A stretch of DNA of 64,000 nt from JAIBCM01 sp041395165. GTDB lineage: Bacteria; Verrucomicrobiota; Verrucomicrobiia; JADLBR01; JAIBCM01. The stretch covers positions 121,603 through 185,602 of the forward strand of contig JAWLBA010000002.1 of assembly GCA_041395165.1 (NCBI GenBank). The letters are read 5' to 3'. Of this stretch, positions 9,051 to 19,406 are shown in pieces. Both the position numbers and the translations under genes were made by a program. Under the pieces are notes generated by a model that did no database searches, was not told the origin of the DNA, and worked only from the letters and a program-made list of their open reading frames with translations. Every line of letters starts with the position of its first letter. Positions within the stretch are counted from its first letter, which is position 1.

Positions 9051-11914
9051 TTGACGGAGAGCCTAAAACGCGATATCTATAATAATAAGCCAATGCAAAA
9101 GTTAAAGGCCAAGGATGAGCCGCCGCCATCGCCCAATGGGCGAAAGCAATCTTCTTCTCTCGATTCCCCTCCCTCCTTGCACGGTTCCGTGGCGCGTCAG
9201 GATCATGGCCCTTGGTTAGAAGAACTTTATGAACGATGGAAATATGATCCCCGGTCGTTGGACGATTCGTGGCGTTCTTTTTTTGAAGGTTTTGAATTGG
9301 GCACACAAACTAAGCCTACCAAGGGACAAACTGTTTCCCGTGCAAATCGCCCACCTTCTTCAGCCACGGGAACTCAGCTGCAAAAACAGATTCGCATTTT
9401 TTATTTAATTTTCGCTTATCGCACACTCGGCCATTACATTGCAAATTTGGATCCACTCGGTTTTAACAAAACCGATATGCCAGAATTGGCGTTGGAAGAA
9501 TTCGATTTTACCGAGGCCGATTTGGATGAAGAGTTTGATGTCGGAACATTGGCCGATGGTGGCAGAAAAACGTTGCGAGAAATTATCACCATTCTCCGCG
9601 AAACTTATTGCGGCAATATTGGTGTGGAATACATGCACATTCAAAATTTCGAAATTCGCCGCTGGTTGCGAGATCGTTTTGAGGCTACCAAACTCAATGC
9701 GCATTATGTTTCGGAAAAAAAGAAAAGAACGTTACGTTTGTTACTTTCTGCGGAACGATTTGAAAGATATTTGCACACGAAATTTGTTGGTCAAAAAAGG
9801 TTTTCTCTTGAGGGTGGAGAGACTTTGATTCCTATGTTGGACGCGATTGTGGAAGCATGTCCGGAACGAGGTGTGACTCAAATTGTGATGGGAATGGCGC
9901 ATCGTGGGCGTCTCAATGTTTTAGCAAATGTTTTGGGGAAAGATTATCAATTTCTCTTTAACGAATTTGCTGAAAATTATATTCCGCAAAGCATCGCCGG
10001 CTCGGGTGACGTGAAATATCATTTGGGTTATGAGGGTAGTCAAACCACGACAACGGGGCAGCGAATTGGCATTAGTCTTGCACCCAATCCTAGCCATTTG
10101 GAATTGGTGAATCCTATTGTGGAAGGAAAAGCGCGCGCCTGGCAGCGTTTGCTGAACGATATCGAAGAGCGTCGCAAAGTGTTGCCCATTTTAATTCATG
10201 GCGATGCGGCTTTTATTGGACAAGGTATTGTTTCAGAAACGTTGAACATGTCACAGCTTCCCGGTTACAAAACCGGAGGCACCATTCATATTGTTGTGAA
10301 TAACCAAATTGGATTTACTACAACGCCGCAAGATGCTCGCTCTAGCACCTATTGCACTTCGCACGCGAAAGGGTTGGGAATTCCGGTTTTTCATGTCAAT
10401 GGCGATGATCCGCTTGCTGCCGTTTTTGTGACGGAATTAGCATTTGAATTTCGCCAAAAATTCCAGCGAGATGTGGTCATTGATTTATTTTGCTATCGCC
10501 GCTTGGGACACAATGAAGGCGATGAACCAAGTTTTACGCAACCCACCGTTTATCGTGCCTTAGGTAAACATCCTTTGATTGGCGAAACATTTCAAAAACA
10601 GTTAATTGAATCAGGCGACATTACAGAATCGGAAATTGAAGATTTTAGGAAGAAATTCGAAGAGCATTTGGATTTTCTTTAGCTCAATCTCGCGCAACTG
10701 CACAAACTTTTACGCCCGCGATTCGTTTGCCATTGAGTTGTCCTCAAATTTTAGAACCAGTCGAAACGAAAGTCGCGTCGGATATTGTGCAGCGTGTCGG
10801 AAAAGCCATCACTCAAGAACCCCCAAGTTTAAAGCTTAACACAAAAATTCAACATTTTCTTCGGCATCGACGCGAGATGGTTGAAGGAAAAATTCCTTTA
10901 GATTGGAGTATGGCAGAGGCACTGGCATTTGGCACTTTGCTTGATCAACAAATTCCCATTCGACTTTCCGGTCAGGATAGTCGTCGTGGTACTTTTAGCC
11001 AGCGCCATAGCGTTTTGTATGATATTGAAACTCGCGAGCGCTACATTCCTTGGAGAAATATTGCTTCTCACCAAGCTACCATGTGTGTTTATAACAGTCC
11101 GCTTTCCGAAGCGGCAGTTTTAGGTTTTGACTTTGGTTACTCATTGGATTATCCCAACCTTTTAGTTTTGTGGGAGGCGCAATTTGGCGACTTTGTCAAT
11201 GGTGCCCAATCGGTGATCGATCAATATATTGTCAGCTCCGAAACCAAGTGGGGAGTCACTTCCAACATCGTGCTTTTGTTGCCGCACGGTTATCACGGCC
11301 AAGGCCCCGAACATTCTAGCGCGCGTTTGGAGCGTTTTTTGCAGGCTTGCGCGGAAGATAACATCATTGTGGCTTGTTGTTCCACGCCGGCTAATTATTA
11401 TCATGTTTTGCGTAGGCAAGCTTTAAGAAAAATTCGAAAACCGCTTGTTTTGATGACGCCAAAAGGATTGTTGCGCGATAAACGTTGCGTTTCACCTTTA
11501 GCAGAACTTTCCAATAGCCAATTTCAAGAAATTTATCCTGATCATCCGACCAGCAACACCATTCAGAGGGTGATTTTTTGTACAGGGAAAGTTTATTTTG
11601 ATCTGGCCGATTTTCGGCAGGAGCATCATATTCAAAACACTGCGCTCATTCGTTTGGAACAGCTTTATCCCTTACACGAACAAAAACTTCTTGATGTGCT
11701 ATCAGCCTATCAAAATATTGAAAAAATTGTATGGTGCCAGGAAGAGCCGGAAAATATGGGGGCATGGAGTTTTATCGAACCGCGATTAAGAAAACTTCTC
11801 AAACGCGAAATCGACTATGCGTGTCGCGCTGCAGCGGCTAGCCCTTCAACCGGATCGCATGCGATTCATGATTTGGAACAGGAAGCCTTGATTCATCGGG
11901 CATTTCATGGCTAA
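9051..11914 (+). CDS. sucA: 2-oxoglutarate dehydrogenase E1 component, with a frameshift
   Basis: This is the thiamine-diphosphate-dependent E1 of the 2-oxoglutarate dehydrogenase complex (TCA cycle). The N-terminal part has the E2-binding region (W-L-E-E-L-Y-E-R-W) and the catalytic blocks G-M-A-H-R-G-R-L-N and G-D-A-A-F-I-G-Q-G. The second ORF supplies S-E-A-A-V-L-G-F-D-F-G-Y and the H-G-Y-H-G-Q-G-P-E-H-S-S-A-R-L-E-R-F motif. The first frame stops at 10680, and one extra T in the T4 run at 10673-10676 restores a continuous protein of about 950 residues. The start may be the TTG at 9051 or the ATG at 9093; neither has a good ribosome-binding site. Confidence 0.93.
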
Positions 11915-11923
11915 CTTGAGGTT

Positions 11924-13162
11924 ATGGCCATTGATGTCAAAGTTCCTTCGGTTGGCGAATCCATTACCACAGGTGTGCTTGGGGAGTGGCATAAAAAAGC
12001 TGGTGACTATGTGAAAAGCGGTGAGCTTTTAGTCGAAATCGAAACCGACAAAGTTACCTTCGAATTAAATGCTGATGTTGCAGGCGTTTTAAAACCTTTA
12101 GCAGAAACCGGTGCGACTGTAGAAGTGGGGCAAGTGATTGCCACAATCGATGAAAAAGCTGAAGAAAAAGTGGAGAAAAAAACTTCGCCTGAAAAGAAAC
12201 CTAGTGCGCAAGAGAAAGAAATCGAAGAAAAACCGGTGTCCACTCCTTCGACATTCGGTCGGGAAGAAGCCAAGATTTTAGCGCCATCTGCTCGTTATTT
12301 GGCTGCGGAAGTTGGTTTGAAACCGGAAACACTGCATGGCACAGGAAAAGGTGGTCGCATTTTAAAAGAAGATGTTTTGCGTGCAATCGACGAACAAAAA
12401 ACCGATAAAAAAGTTACTGCGCCCATTGTGTCATCTCAGGCTGCCAATGGCGCTATAAAAACTTCCCGAACCACACGCAAACCGATGAGTCCGTTGCGAC
12501 AAAAAATTGCCGAACGACTTGTTTCCGCACAACAAGAAGCAGCCATTTTAACGACCTTTAATGAGGTCGATATGTCGAATATCATGAACTTACGACAGCG
12601 CTATCAAGATCGGTTCGTGGCAAGACATGGCGTGAAACTCGGATTTATGTCATTTTTTGTAAAAGCAGTCGTTCACGCCTTACAAGAAGTTCCACAAATC
12701 AATGCGCAAATCGATGACAACGAAATTGTGCAAAACCATTTTTACGATATTGGTGTTGCGATTTCTACAGAACGTGGACTTTTTGTGCCTGTCATTCGAG
12801 ACGCTGATCAATTATCATTTGCTCAAATTGAACAAGCTATTATTGACTACTCCCAAAAAGCAAAATCAGGAAAAATAACATTACCCGATTTGGAAGGAGG
12901 CGTTTTTACCATCACTAATGGTGGGGTGTTTGGCTCTCTGCTTTCCACACCGATTTTAAATCCTCCACAAAGCGGCATCTTGGGTATGCATACCATTCAA
13001 GAGCGCCCCGTCGCGGTCAATGGTCATGTGGAAATTCGCCCTATGATGTATTTAGCGCTTTCTTACGATCATCGCTTAGTTGATGGCAAAGAAGCTGTCA
13101 CATTTCTGGTCAAAATAAAAGAGTTCGTAGAAAATCCTGTTGTTGCCCTCATGCAACTTTAA
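11924..13162 (+). CDS. sucB: Dihydrolipoyllysine succinyltransferase (E2 of 2-oxoglutarate dehydrogenase)
   Basis: E2 transfers the succinyl group from E1 to CoA. Domains in order are a lipoyl domain (1-75) with the lipoylated lysine in E-T-D-K-V (K43), a charged linker (80-115), a peripheral-subunit-binding domain (about 120-155) and the catalytic domain. The catalytic domain ends in the D-H-R-L-V-D-G active site, with H383 and D387. At 412 residues it is of usual length. It lies nine bases after sucA and is clearly co-transcribed. No E3 (lpd) gene follows. Confidence 0.95.
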   Translation: MAIDVKVPSVGESITTGVLGEWHKKAGDYVKSGELLVEIETDKVTFELNADVAGVLKPLAETGATVEVGQVIATIDEKAEEKVEKKTSPEKKPSAQEKEIEEKPVSTPSTFGREEAKILAPSARYLAAEVGLKPETLHGTGKGGRILKEDVLRAIDEQKTDKKVTAPIVSSQAANGAIKTSRTTRKPMSPLRQKIAERLVSAQQEAAILTTFNEVDMSNIMNLRQRYQDRFVARHGVKLGFMSFFVKAVVHALQEVPQINAQIDDNEIVQNHFYDIGVAISTERGLFVPVIRDADQLSFAQIEQAIIDYSQKAKSGKITLPDLEGGVFTITNGGVFGSLLSTPILNPPQSGILGMHTIQERPVAVNGHVEIRPMMYLALSYDHRLVDGKEAVTFLVKIKEFVENPVVALMQL

Positions 13163-13392
13163 TTTGCTAATTACTTCAATCACGCTTTTCGCTGGTTGTT
13201 TTAATCTTTAAATTTTCGTGATTTATTCGTGTGATTTGTGAGCAAAAAATCCGTTGCGTGAGATCAAAACGAGGATAAAATAAAACTGCTTATTTGCAAA
13301 ATCGGTGAGGAAATTAAAAAAAGCACTCAAAATTTATTTTTCTAAAAAATTTAAGCAATTTAACGCAAATTGATTAAGTTAATATAAAATTA
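13163..13392. other. Intergenic gap between sucB and tsaB
   Basis: This AT-rich 230-base gap lies between convergent transcription units. I see no ORF, RNA gene or convincing hairpin with a T tract. The phrase TTCGTGATTTATTCGTGTGATTTGTG contains a repeated TTCGTG/ATTNGTG pattern that may be an intergenic repeat, but only one copy was noticed. Confidence 0.3.
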
Positions 13393-13992
13393 TTACTTAA
13401 CCCAGACCGCCTCTCTTAAATATATGGGTTCTAAAGAGGTGTCTTGATAGGTTTCATTTTGCCATTTTTCCCATCCCAACTGTGCTAATTCTCGTGCATG
13501 TGGCCAAGCACGCTCGGGAATTTCTGGTAATGACTCAGCACTAACAGCAAGAGTCAACTTGCTAACTTCATCTTCTGCACATGCACAAGAAATAGTGTAC
13601 GATTTTTTGATGCAAACCCCATTCTCGTAAATCGTCAAATAATATTCGCCTCGTTTCGCATCGGCAAAAACTCCAAGTCGGCTGATATGGGCAAATTGTT
13701 TACCCACTGCATCGGTGCTTGGAATTCCCAAAAGTTGAGTGCCTTTTGAAAGACGTAAAGCCCGAGCAACAGCCAAGCTAACTCGAACGCCAGAAAAATT
13801 TCCTGGACCTACCCCCACTACCATTACTTTCACTTGCTGTAAAAAAGGTTGAACTTGTTCCAATGCTTGAAAAAGTTCTTCGTTCCTGTGATTTTTTTTC
13901 CATTCTTGTTGGAACAAAATTTGATCTGGCTTTTGTCCATTGACCAGACATAAAGATCCCAAAGAAGAAGAGTTCTCTAAAGCAAGTAACAT
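13393..13992 (-). CDS. tsaB: tRNA threonylcarbamoyladenosine biosynthesis protein TsaB
   Basis: TsaB is the non-catalytic partner of TsaD in making the t6A37 modification of ANN-decoding tRNAs. The 199-residue sequence opens with L-L-A-L-E-N-S-S. The hallmark V-G-V-G-P-G-N-F-S-G-V-R-V-S motif (near residues 59-72) is followed by G-x-x-L-L-G-I-P-S-T-D-A. This is an ASKHA fold. It lies six bases after tsaE on the same strand, so two genes of the same complex are adjacent. tsaD is not in the window. Confidence 0.92.
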   Translation of the reverse strand: MLLALENSSSLGSLCLVNGQKPDQILFQQEWKKNHRNEELFQALEQVQPFLQQVKVMVVGVGPGNFSGVRVSLAVARALRLSKGTQLLGIPSTDAVGKQFAHISRLGVFADAKRGEYYLTIYENGVCIKKSYTISCACAEDEVSKLTLAVSAESLPEIPERAWPHARELAQLGWEKWQNETYQDTSLEPIYLREAVWVK

Positions 13993-13998
13993 AATCGA

Positions 13999-14403
13999 TT
14001 ATTCCCAGCTAATTTTGCGCTGTGTTTCATTTTGAATTTCTATTTTAACATGAAAGGTAGGAGTGGCCTCTATTTTTTCTGGCCACTCCATCACAAGAAT
14101 TCCTTCCTGCAACACATCGTCTAAACCTAAAAAATCTATTTCTCGACGGAATTGAATTCGATACCAATCTGCATGCCATAAAGGCAAGCGACCTCCGCGA
14201 TATTCATGTAATAAAGTAAACGTTGGACTAGTTACTTCACCAGAAAAACCTAAACCTTCTGCTATTCCTTTTACAAAATAAGTTTTTCCCGCGCCCATTT
14301 CGCCGCTTAATGCCACAATGTCTCCTTGTTTCAATCGCTGAGAAAGTTGCACACCGATCGCAATCGTTTCTGATTCGCTATTGGAAATGATCGAATCCGC
14401 CAT
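13999..14403 (-). CDS. tsaE: tRNA threonylcarbamoyladenosine biosynthesis ATPase TsaE
   Basis: TsaE is the small P-loop ATPase that drives cycling of the TsaBDE complex. The Walker A loop G-E-M-G-A-G-K-T is at residues 34-41. The family signature V-T-S-P-T-F-T-L-L-H-E-Y follows near 58-69, and the H-A-D-W-Y-R segment holds the Walker-B-like region. At 134 residues it is slightly short at the C-terminus but complete. It overlaps the end of thiL by 26 bases. Confidence 0.94.
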   Translation of the reverse strand: MADSIISNSESETIAIGVQLSQRLKQGDIVALSGEMGAGKTYFVKGIAEGLGFSGEVTSPTFTLLHEYRGGRLPLWHADWYRIQFRREIDFLGLDDVLQEGILVMEWPEKIEATPTFHVKIEIQNETQRKISWE

Positions 14404-15289
14404 AAATTTGAACTTTTTTCTTACCGCTTGTTTTTTTTGTAATCTTACCGATTAACGTCAAACGCGTTCGAAACGGCCAGTGCTGCTGAAGTTTTTTCGC
14501 CACTTCCGGTTTCATGGCAAAAAGTAATTCAAAATCTTCACCCTCTGACCATGCTTGTTTTTTTGTAGCACCACGAGTGATCGGCAGTTTTTCTTCTTTA
14601 ACTTCAAAATTCACATCACTCATTTGACATAAACGCGGCAAATCTTTTCCTAGCCCATCACTAATATCCATCATAGCCGAAGGTTTCACATGTTTTACAA
14701 GCCACTGCGCCTCTTGCAGGCGCGGCAAAAAATCCAGATGTTTACCTTTTTGCGATCCGCCCAAAGTTCCTGTGACAAAAATGAAATCACCTGGTTTTGC
14801 ACCGGACCGAAGCACTAATTGGTTTCTCTTTACCTCGCCTAGCATTGCTACCGAAATAAAAAGCTGTGAAGCGCGAGTTGTTTCGCCTCCCACCAAGTCA
14901 ATTCCGTAACATCTCGCGCATTTTTCTATACCTTTATAAAAATTTAAAACCCGTTCTAACTTTGTGATCGGCGGCGCGCCTAATGTAATGAGAGCAGCCG
15001 TCGGTAAACCACCCATGGCGGCTATATCACTTACGCAACGCGCCAACGCCTTCCAACCTACACGCTCTGGTTCTCCGTCTTTTCCCCGTTCTAAAAAATG
15101 AATGCCCTCCACCACTGCATCTGTTTTAAAAAGACAAAGTTTGCCTTGAGATTGAGATAGGTTTAACACCGCGCAATCGTGACCGATTCCATGCAACATT
15201 CGTTTATTGCTTTTCTTCCATGAAAGCGTCAATTGTCGAATCACCTGATCTTCGCCTAAATCTTTTAGAGAATTTTTTTTAAACTCCAT
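14378..15289 (-). CDS. thiL: Thiamine-monophosphate kinase
   Basis: ThiL phosphorylates thiamine monophosphate to the active diphosphate cofactor. Visible elements are the N-terminal G-H-D-C-A-V-L, D-A-V-V-E-G-I-H-F (substrate and metal binding), A-R-C-V-S-D-I-A-A-M-G-G, G-G-E-T-T-R and the M-M-D-I-S-D-G-L-G-K-D-L block. I chose the ATG at 15289 (protein starting M-E-F-K-K-N-S). An upstream alternative at 15313 would only add eight residues. The cofactor it makes is used by SucA, but the two genes are not co-transcribed. Confidence 0.93.
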   Translation of the reverse strand: MEFKKNSLKDLGEDQVIRQLTLSWKKSNKRMLHGIGHDCAVLNLSQSQGKLCLFKTDAVVEGIHFLERGKDGEPERVGWKALARCVSDIAAMGGLPTAALITLGAPPITKLERVLNFYKGIEKCARCYGIDLVGGETTRASQLFISVAMLGEVKRNQLVLRSGAKPGDFIFVTGTLGGSQKGKHLDFLPRLQEAQWLVKHVKPSAMMDISDGLGKDLPRLCQMSDVNFEVKEEKLPITRGATKKQAWSEGEDFELLFAMKPEVAKKLQQHWPFRTRLTLIGKITKKTSGKKKVQIYGGFDHFQ

Positions 15290-15323
15290 AAGATAGCAAT
15301 ATTTAAAATTCAAAATGACTACG

Positions 15324-16022
15324 TTATCGAATTATCGTTGCAACCAAATCAGGATAATTCATTGCTACGGTTAATGTCACGGCATTAAATAGGGCATGCA
15401 ATCCGATGTTAGTCCACAACGAACCGGTCAGTTCATAAAGAAGGCCTAGAAACATTCCTAAAAACATTAAAGGTAAAAAAACAGGCAAATGTTGATGCAT
15501 CGCACTAAATAAAATAGCAGTAACAAGAAGCGCAAGCCAACGCGGCCAAAATGATTTCAACCAAGCATAAAGGAAGCCGCGAAATAAAATTTCTTCCGAC
15601 AAAGGAGCCAAGACTACTGCCAGCAAAAAAAATCGGGCAATTTCATCGCGATTTTTTAATTCGATAAAATCTTTCAATAACAACTGCGGCTCCCAAGGAA
15701 CTCCTAAAAAGCGGCAAGCCCATTCTGAAACAACGGCACCCAATCCCACCAAAGGGAGCGTCAAAAAATAAGCAATAAAAGGAACCAGGACACATAAAAA
15801 TAAAGAACTCTTAGCCAAACCCAAAGCAGTAATGGGTTGTCGTCCTGCCAACCAGCACCCCGCCAAACTTGCTGCGACCATTGCTACAGAAAAAAAATTA
15901 GGTCCTCCGCCCAGCAAAATAAAGCACAAGACAATCAAAAAACTACCCAAGGCCAATCGATCCAAAGATAAAGGAATCACTTGATTAAAACGCCAATCTA
16001 ATTTTTTCTGTTGCGATTCCAC
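15324..16022 (-). CDS. CPBP family intramembrane glutamic endopeptidase
   Basis: The protein has about six to eight hydrophobic helices and the CPBP (Abi/CaaX-protease-like) motifs. These are E-E-I-L-F-R-G-F-L-Y (motif 1), a histidine in A-M-H-Q-H (motif 2) and a late H-A-L-F-N (motif 3). Members process membrane proteins or prenylated substrates; the target here is unknown. The open frame extends to a TTG at 16100 inside sppA, but a GTG at 16022, 14 bases after the sppA stop, gives a more sensible start. Neither has a clear ribosome-binding site. Confidence 0.83.
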   Translation of the reverse strand: MESQQKKLDWRFNQVIPLSLDRLALGSFLIVLCFILLGGGPNFFSVAMVAASLAGCWLAGRQPITALGLAKSSLFLCVLVPFIAYFLTLPLVGLGAVVSEWACRFLGVPWEPQLLLKDFIELKNRDEIARFFLLAVVLAPLSEEILFRGFLYAWLKSFWPRWLALLVTAILFSAMHQHLPVFLPLMFLGMFLGLLYELTGSLWTNIGLHALFNAVTLTVAMNYPDLVATIIR

Positions 16023-16035
16023 GTGCAGCGGCTTT

Positions 16036-17049
16036 TTAATTTGCCAACCAATGCGGTGACAAATAATAAGCCTTTCCCGGTTCCAACGCGTAGCGATCAA
16101 GCGACCAATTCACTTCCACTTTCGTTGATGAGGCCGAACCCAAAAAGTTGAAAACTCGCCGCCAATCAAAAGGTGTTATGTAACGCACCACACGCGCTTC
16201 GTGGACCTTAGCAAGTTGTTTTGCTTTTTCCACCGCATCTTCAAAATAACCTAATTGGTCCACAAATTTTTCTTTAAGCGCCATTGGACCAGACAAAATT
16301 CGACCATCTGCCACACCGGTTTTTAGTTTTTCTACATCCAACTTTCTTTCCTTGGCAACAATCGAAACAAAACGATCGTAAGTCTCCATGATAAAATCCT
16401 GGACGTATTGCAACTCTTCAGGCGTAGGCTCGCGACTGCCTGAAAGCATATCCTTAAACTTGCCCGATTTAAACGTCAAAACCTGCAACCCCACCTTATC
16501 CAACAACTGCCGATATTGTAGCGACTGCATAATAACACCAACGCTTCCGGTAATCGTCATCTCATTAGCCAGTAAATAACTCGTGCCCATCGCAGCGTAA
16601 TACCCGCCCGAAGCTGCCACGGACATCATGTAAGTTACGATTGGTTTTTTAAATTCGTCCCGCGTTCTTTGTAATTCGTGATAAAGCACGTCACTCGCGT
16701 TGACTTCACCACCAGGAGAGTTAATTCGTAACACGATCGCCTTGACGGATCTATCCTCGCGTGCCTGCTTTAACTGCCGAATAATTTCCTCCACCTTCGA
16801 TTCGCCGCTTTCCCCTGGCTCAGCATAGGTAATTACCCCCATCAAATCGATCACCACAATTTTATTAGGTGAACGTCCTTCCATCATCGTTTTTTCTTCA
16901 AACTCGCGATTTATAAACATGCGGGAGGTCGACGAAGATCGCTTTGCTTTCAAGCCCACATAAAAAATGCCGTTTAAAATCGCGCTAACACCTAGCAACA
17001 AAATTAAAAAAACAATCAAACAACCCTGTTTTGACGAACTTTGGCTCAT
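16036..17049 (-). CDS. sppA: Signal peptide peptidase SppA
   Basis: SppA is a membrane-anchored serine/lysine protease that degrades cleaved signal peptides. An N-terminal membrane helix spans residues 9-32. The catalytic serine is in V-A-A-S-G-G-Y-Y-A (S147), and the general-base lysine is in F-K-S-G-K-F-K-D (K199), the same spacing as in the short SppA of Gram-positive bacteria. The I-N-S-P-G-G motif near 110 is also present. At 337 residues it is the single-domain type. Confidence 0.94.
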   Translation of the reverse strand: MSQSSSKQGCLIVFLILLLGVSAILNGIFYVGLKAKRSSSTSRMFINREFEEKTMMEGRSPNKIVVIDLMGVITYAEPGESGESKVEEIIRQLKQAREDRSVKAIVLRINSPGGEVNASDVLYHELQRTRDEFKKPIVTYMMSVAASGGYYAAMGTSYLLANEMTITGSVGVIMQSLQYRQLLDKVGLQVLTFKSGKFKDMLSGSREPTPEELQYVQDFIMETYDRFVSIVAKERKLDVEKLKTGVADGRILSGPMALKEKFVDQLGYFEDAVEKAKQLAKVHEARVVRYITPFDWRRVFNFLGSASSTKVEVNWSLDRYALEPGKAYYLSPHWLAN

Positions 17050-17094
17050 AATCGTTTTTCAAAATGACACATTTTTACTGGGAAGCAAGTGGAT

Positions 17095-18534
17095 TTACGA
17101 ACTACGCAATTTACGCATCGCCCTCCCGAGATAATCTATCACGTGTCGGGGCAAAAGAGTTTCATAACTCTGTTTCGCCAGTGCCTCATCTGCAGCAGCC
17201 CCATGCCACCAGGCTGCTAACCGCCCTGCAACACAAACATCCAATCCTTGCCCGATCAAACCGCCGCATAACCCTGCCAATACGTCTCCCATGCCGCCAG
17301 TCGCCATACCCGGATTACCCGTAGAATTAATAGAAATTTCCTGACCGCGTTGTCCCACCAACGTGCCGGCACCTTTCAATAAAACAGCACATTTGTAACG
17401 TCGCAAAAAGTCTTTCAAAGCATCGTTTCGCGTAAAGGTACGCCCGCCCAACAGCCTCTTCATCTCTCCCGGATGCGGTGTTAGTAAAACCTTTTCATGC
17501 AACAAACCTAATAAAGTCTGGCTATTAGCCAGCACTGTTAAAGCGTCTGCATCCAAAACCACACGTTGCGATCGATCTGTCAACAAACGCAGTAAAAAAT
17601 CTTCCACTTCCTGAGTTACTCCCAATCCGGGTCCTGCCACGATGACTGCATGCTCCGAAAATTCCAATAAACTTTCTTCCACCTTCTCAAAGGGCTTTAC
17701 CAAAGCTTCCGCCACAGAAGATACTACTGCGTCATAAATTGTTTTTGGCACATGCAACGTCACTAATCCAGCGCCCGAAGCAAGTGCTCCTTCAGTAGCT
17801 AAAACTGCCGCCCCAGCAGTTCCCACTTTGCCCGCTACCAAATGAACATGACCACAACTCCCTTTATGTGAAGACCATTTACGATAAGGAATTCTTTGAC
17901 AAGCCTCAGCCCGATCAAAAAAATGAATATCCGTTTTCACTGCCTCACACGCTTCGTGAGGAATCGGCAACGGTACCACGTCCACCCGACCCACAAAATC
18001 CTGAGTTCCCTCATGAAAAAGCCCTTGTTTAGGAAAACCGCAACATAATGTAATATCAGCCTTAACCGCGTTTTCCTGAGTCTCGCCTGTATCAGCCGAA
18101 ACACCTGTGGGCACATCAATTGCCACCACCGGATTGCGGCTCGCTTGCAAAAAAGATTTTGTCACAAACCTAATTTCATCCTTAAGTTTGCCTTGAGCAC
18201 CAATCCCCAACAAAGCGTCTACCATCACAATGCGACGAGAAAGTGGCACTTCACATTTTTCGATCGGTTCCACATCTGGCTCATTTAAAGAATAAGGCGA
18301 AAAACAACGCACTTTCTTCTTTTTTTCCGCCAAATAACGCGATGCCCACAAGCCATCTGCCCCGTTGTTGCCTTTACCACAAAAAAACCAAAAAGCTTCC
18401 GCCTGCTCAAAATGGGTCAGCAAATAATCCGCTATTCCCTTAGCAGCCGCTAAAATAAGCCCCTCTTCATGAATCCCAGCCTTTAAAGCCGCTTTCTCGA
18501 GAGAACGCATCTGGGATACCGATATAATTTTCAT
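17095..18534 (-). CDS. nnrD: Bifunctional NAD(P)H-hydrate epimerase / ADP-dependent dehydratase
   Basis: This repair enzyme restores NADH and NADPH hydrates. The N-terminal YjeF epimerase domain (1-210) has C-G-K-G-N-N-G-A-D-G and the A-I-D-V-P-T-G segment. The C-terminal ribokinase-like domain (220-479) has A-G-P-G-L-G, L-T-P-H-P-G-E-M-K-R and the N-x-T-G-N-P-G-M-A-T-G-G-M-G-D-V-L-A-G signature. The 479-residue length fits the fused Nnr form. The neighbouring gene on the other side is divergent, so this gene probably has its own promoter. Confidence 0.94.
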   Translation of the reverse strand: MKIISVSQMRSLEKAALKAGIHEEGLILAAAKGIADYLLTHFEQAEAFWFFCGKGNNGADGLWASRYLAEKKKKVRCFSPYSLNEPDVEPIEKCEVPLSRRIVMVDALLGIGAQGKLKDEIRFVTKSFLQASRNPVVAIDVPTGVSADTGETQENAVKADITLCCGFPKQGLFHEGTQDFVGRVDVVPLPIPHEACEAVKTDIHFFDRAEACQRIPYRKWSSHKGSCGHVHLVAGKVGTAGAAVLATEGALASGAGLVTLHVPKTIYDAVVSSVAEALVKPFEKVEESLLEFSEHAVIVAGPGLGVTQEVEDFLLRLLTDRSQRVVLDADALTVLANSQTLLGLLHEKVLLTPHPGEMKRLLGGRTFTRNDALKDFLRRYKCAVLLKGAGTLVGQRGQEISINSTGNPGMATGGMGDVLAGLCGGLIGQGLDVCVAGRLAAWWHGAAADEALAKQSYETLLPRHVIDYLGRAMRKLRSS

Positions 18535-18643
18535 ATTTTCATGGGCAACCTAATCTGCTAACCAAAAAGAGTCATTGACAGATAGGACAGTTTCTTGGAA
18601 AAGTAAGAAGTTTAAAGGATAAAGACAAGCGAAAGAGTTTCAA

Positions 18644-19402
18644 ATGAACAACAAAATTATTTTATATGTAGCCCTTGCGGCATCACTTTTAGCTGCCGTA
18701 GTTTCTTTCAAGACTTCTTTAGAAAAGAAAAAGCTGACCCAAGATCTTGCCACGACTACTGAAACACTCAATCAAACCCAAAGCAAACTCGCTGACACCA
18801 CCAAACGCTTGCAAGAAACCACCCAAGCTAAAGAAGCGCTTGATGCTAAAGTAGCATCTCTAAATTCTGAGGTGGAAAACGTTAAGGCATCTCTAGCAGC
18901 AGCCGAAGCAAAAACCACCGAACTCCAAACTGCGCTCACTAATTCAGAAACCCAAATTAAAGAGTCCGAAGCCAAACTGGCTCAAATTCAAGAAATGTTT
19001 GGCGATAAATCTCCCGACGAAATCGTGGCTGACGCGGAACAGGCCAAGAGCGAAGCAGAAGATTTGCGCAATCAACTGCGTATTGCTGAAGATAAATTAG
19101 CCGCAGTGCAAGGTCAGGTCACTAAATATCAAGCCGAAGAAGAACTTCGTCGCAAGGGCGTCAGCCCTCCAGGAGTGACCGGTAAAATCGTAGCTTACAA
19201 CTCTCAATGGAACTTTGTCGTTTTGGACATCGGAAAAAATCAAGGGGTAGTTGAAAACTCTGAACTTACTATCGTTCGCAATGATCAAGCTATTGGCAAA
19301 ATTCGTATCGCTTCCGTCGATCAAACTACATCGGTAGCAGATGTCGTTCGCTTTGAAGAAAGCGCTCGACCAACGCTGGGCGATCTCGTGATCAGCAATT
19401 AA
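18644..19402 (+). CDS. Membrane-anchored coiled-coil protein, function unknown
   Basis: The 252-residue protein has an N-terminal membrane helix or uncleaved signal (residues 5-22). A long Ala/Glu/Lys/Thr-rich heptad coiled coil follows (about 25-170), ending in a compact C-terminal domain (180-252) starting at G-V-T-G-K-I-V-A-Y-N. The C-terminal domain resembles the small beta-rich cores seen at the end of envelope coiled-coil proteins. No enzymatic motif is seen. A short lipoprotein gene follows five bases later and is probably co-transcribed. Confidence 0.75.
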   Translation: MNNKIILYVALAASLLAAVVSFKTSLEKKKLTQDLATTTETLNQTQSKLADTTKRLQETTQAKEALDAKVASLNSEVENVKASLAAAEAKTTELQTALTNSETQIKESEAKLAQIQEMFGDKSPDEIVADAEQAKSEAEDLRNQLRIAEDKLAAVQGQVTKYQAEEELRRKGVSPPGVTGKIVAYNSQWNFVVLDIGKNQGVVENSELTIVRNDQAIGKIRIASVDQTTSVADVVRFEESARPTLGDLVISN

Positions 19403-19406
19403 TTCC

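Noticed and set aside
13200..13260. TTCGTG-type intergenic repeat
   Set aside because: It looks like a repeat unit, but only one copy was noticed, so no family can be claimed.
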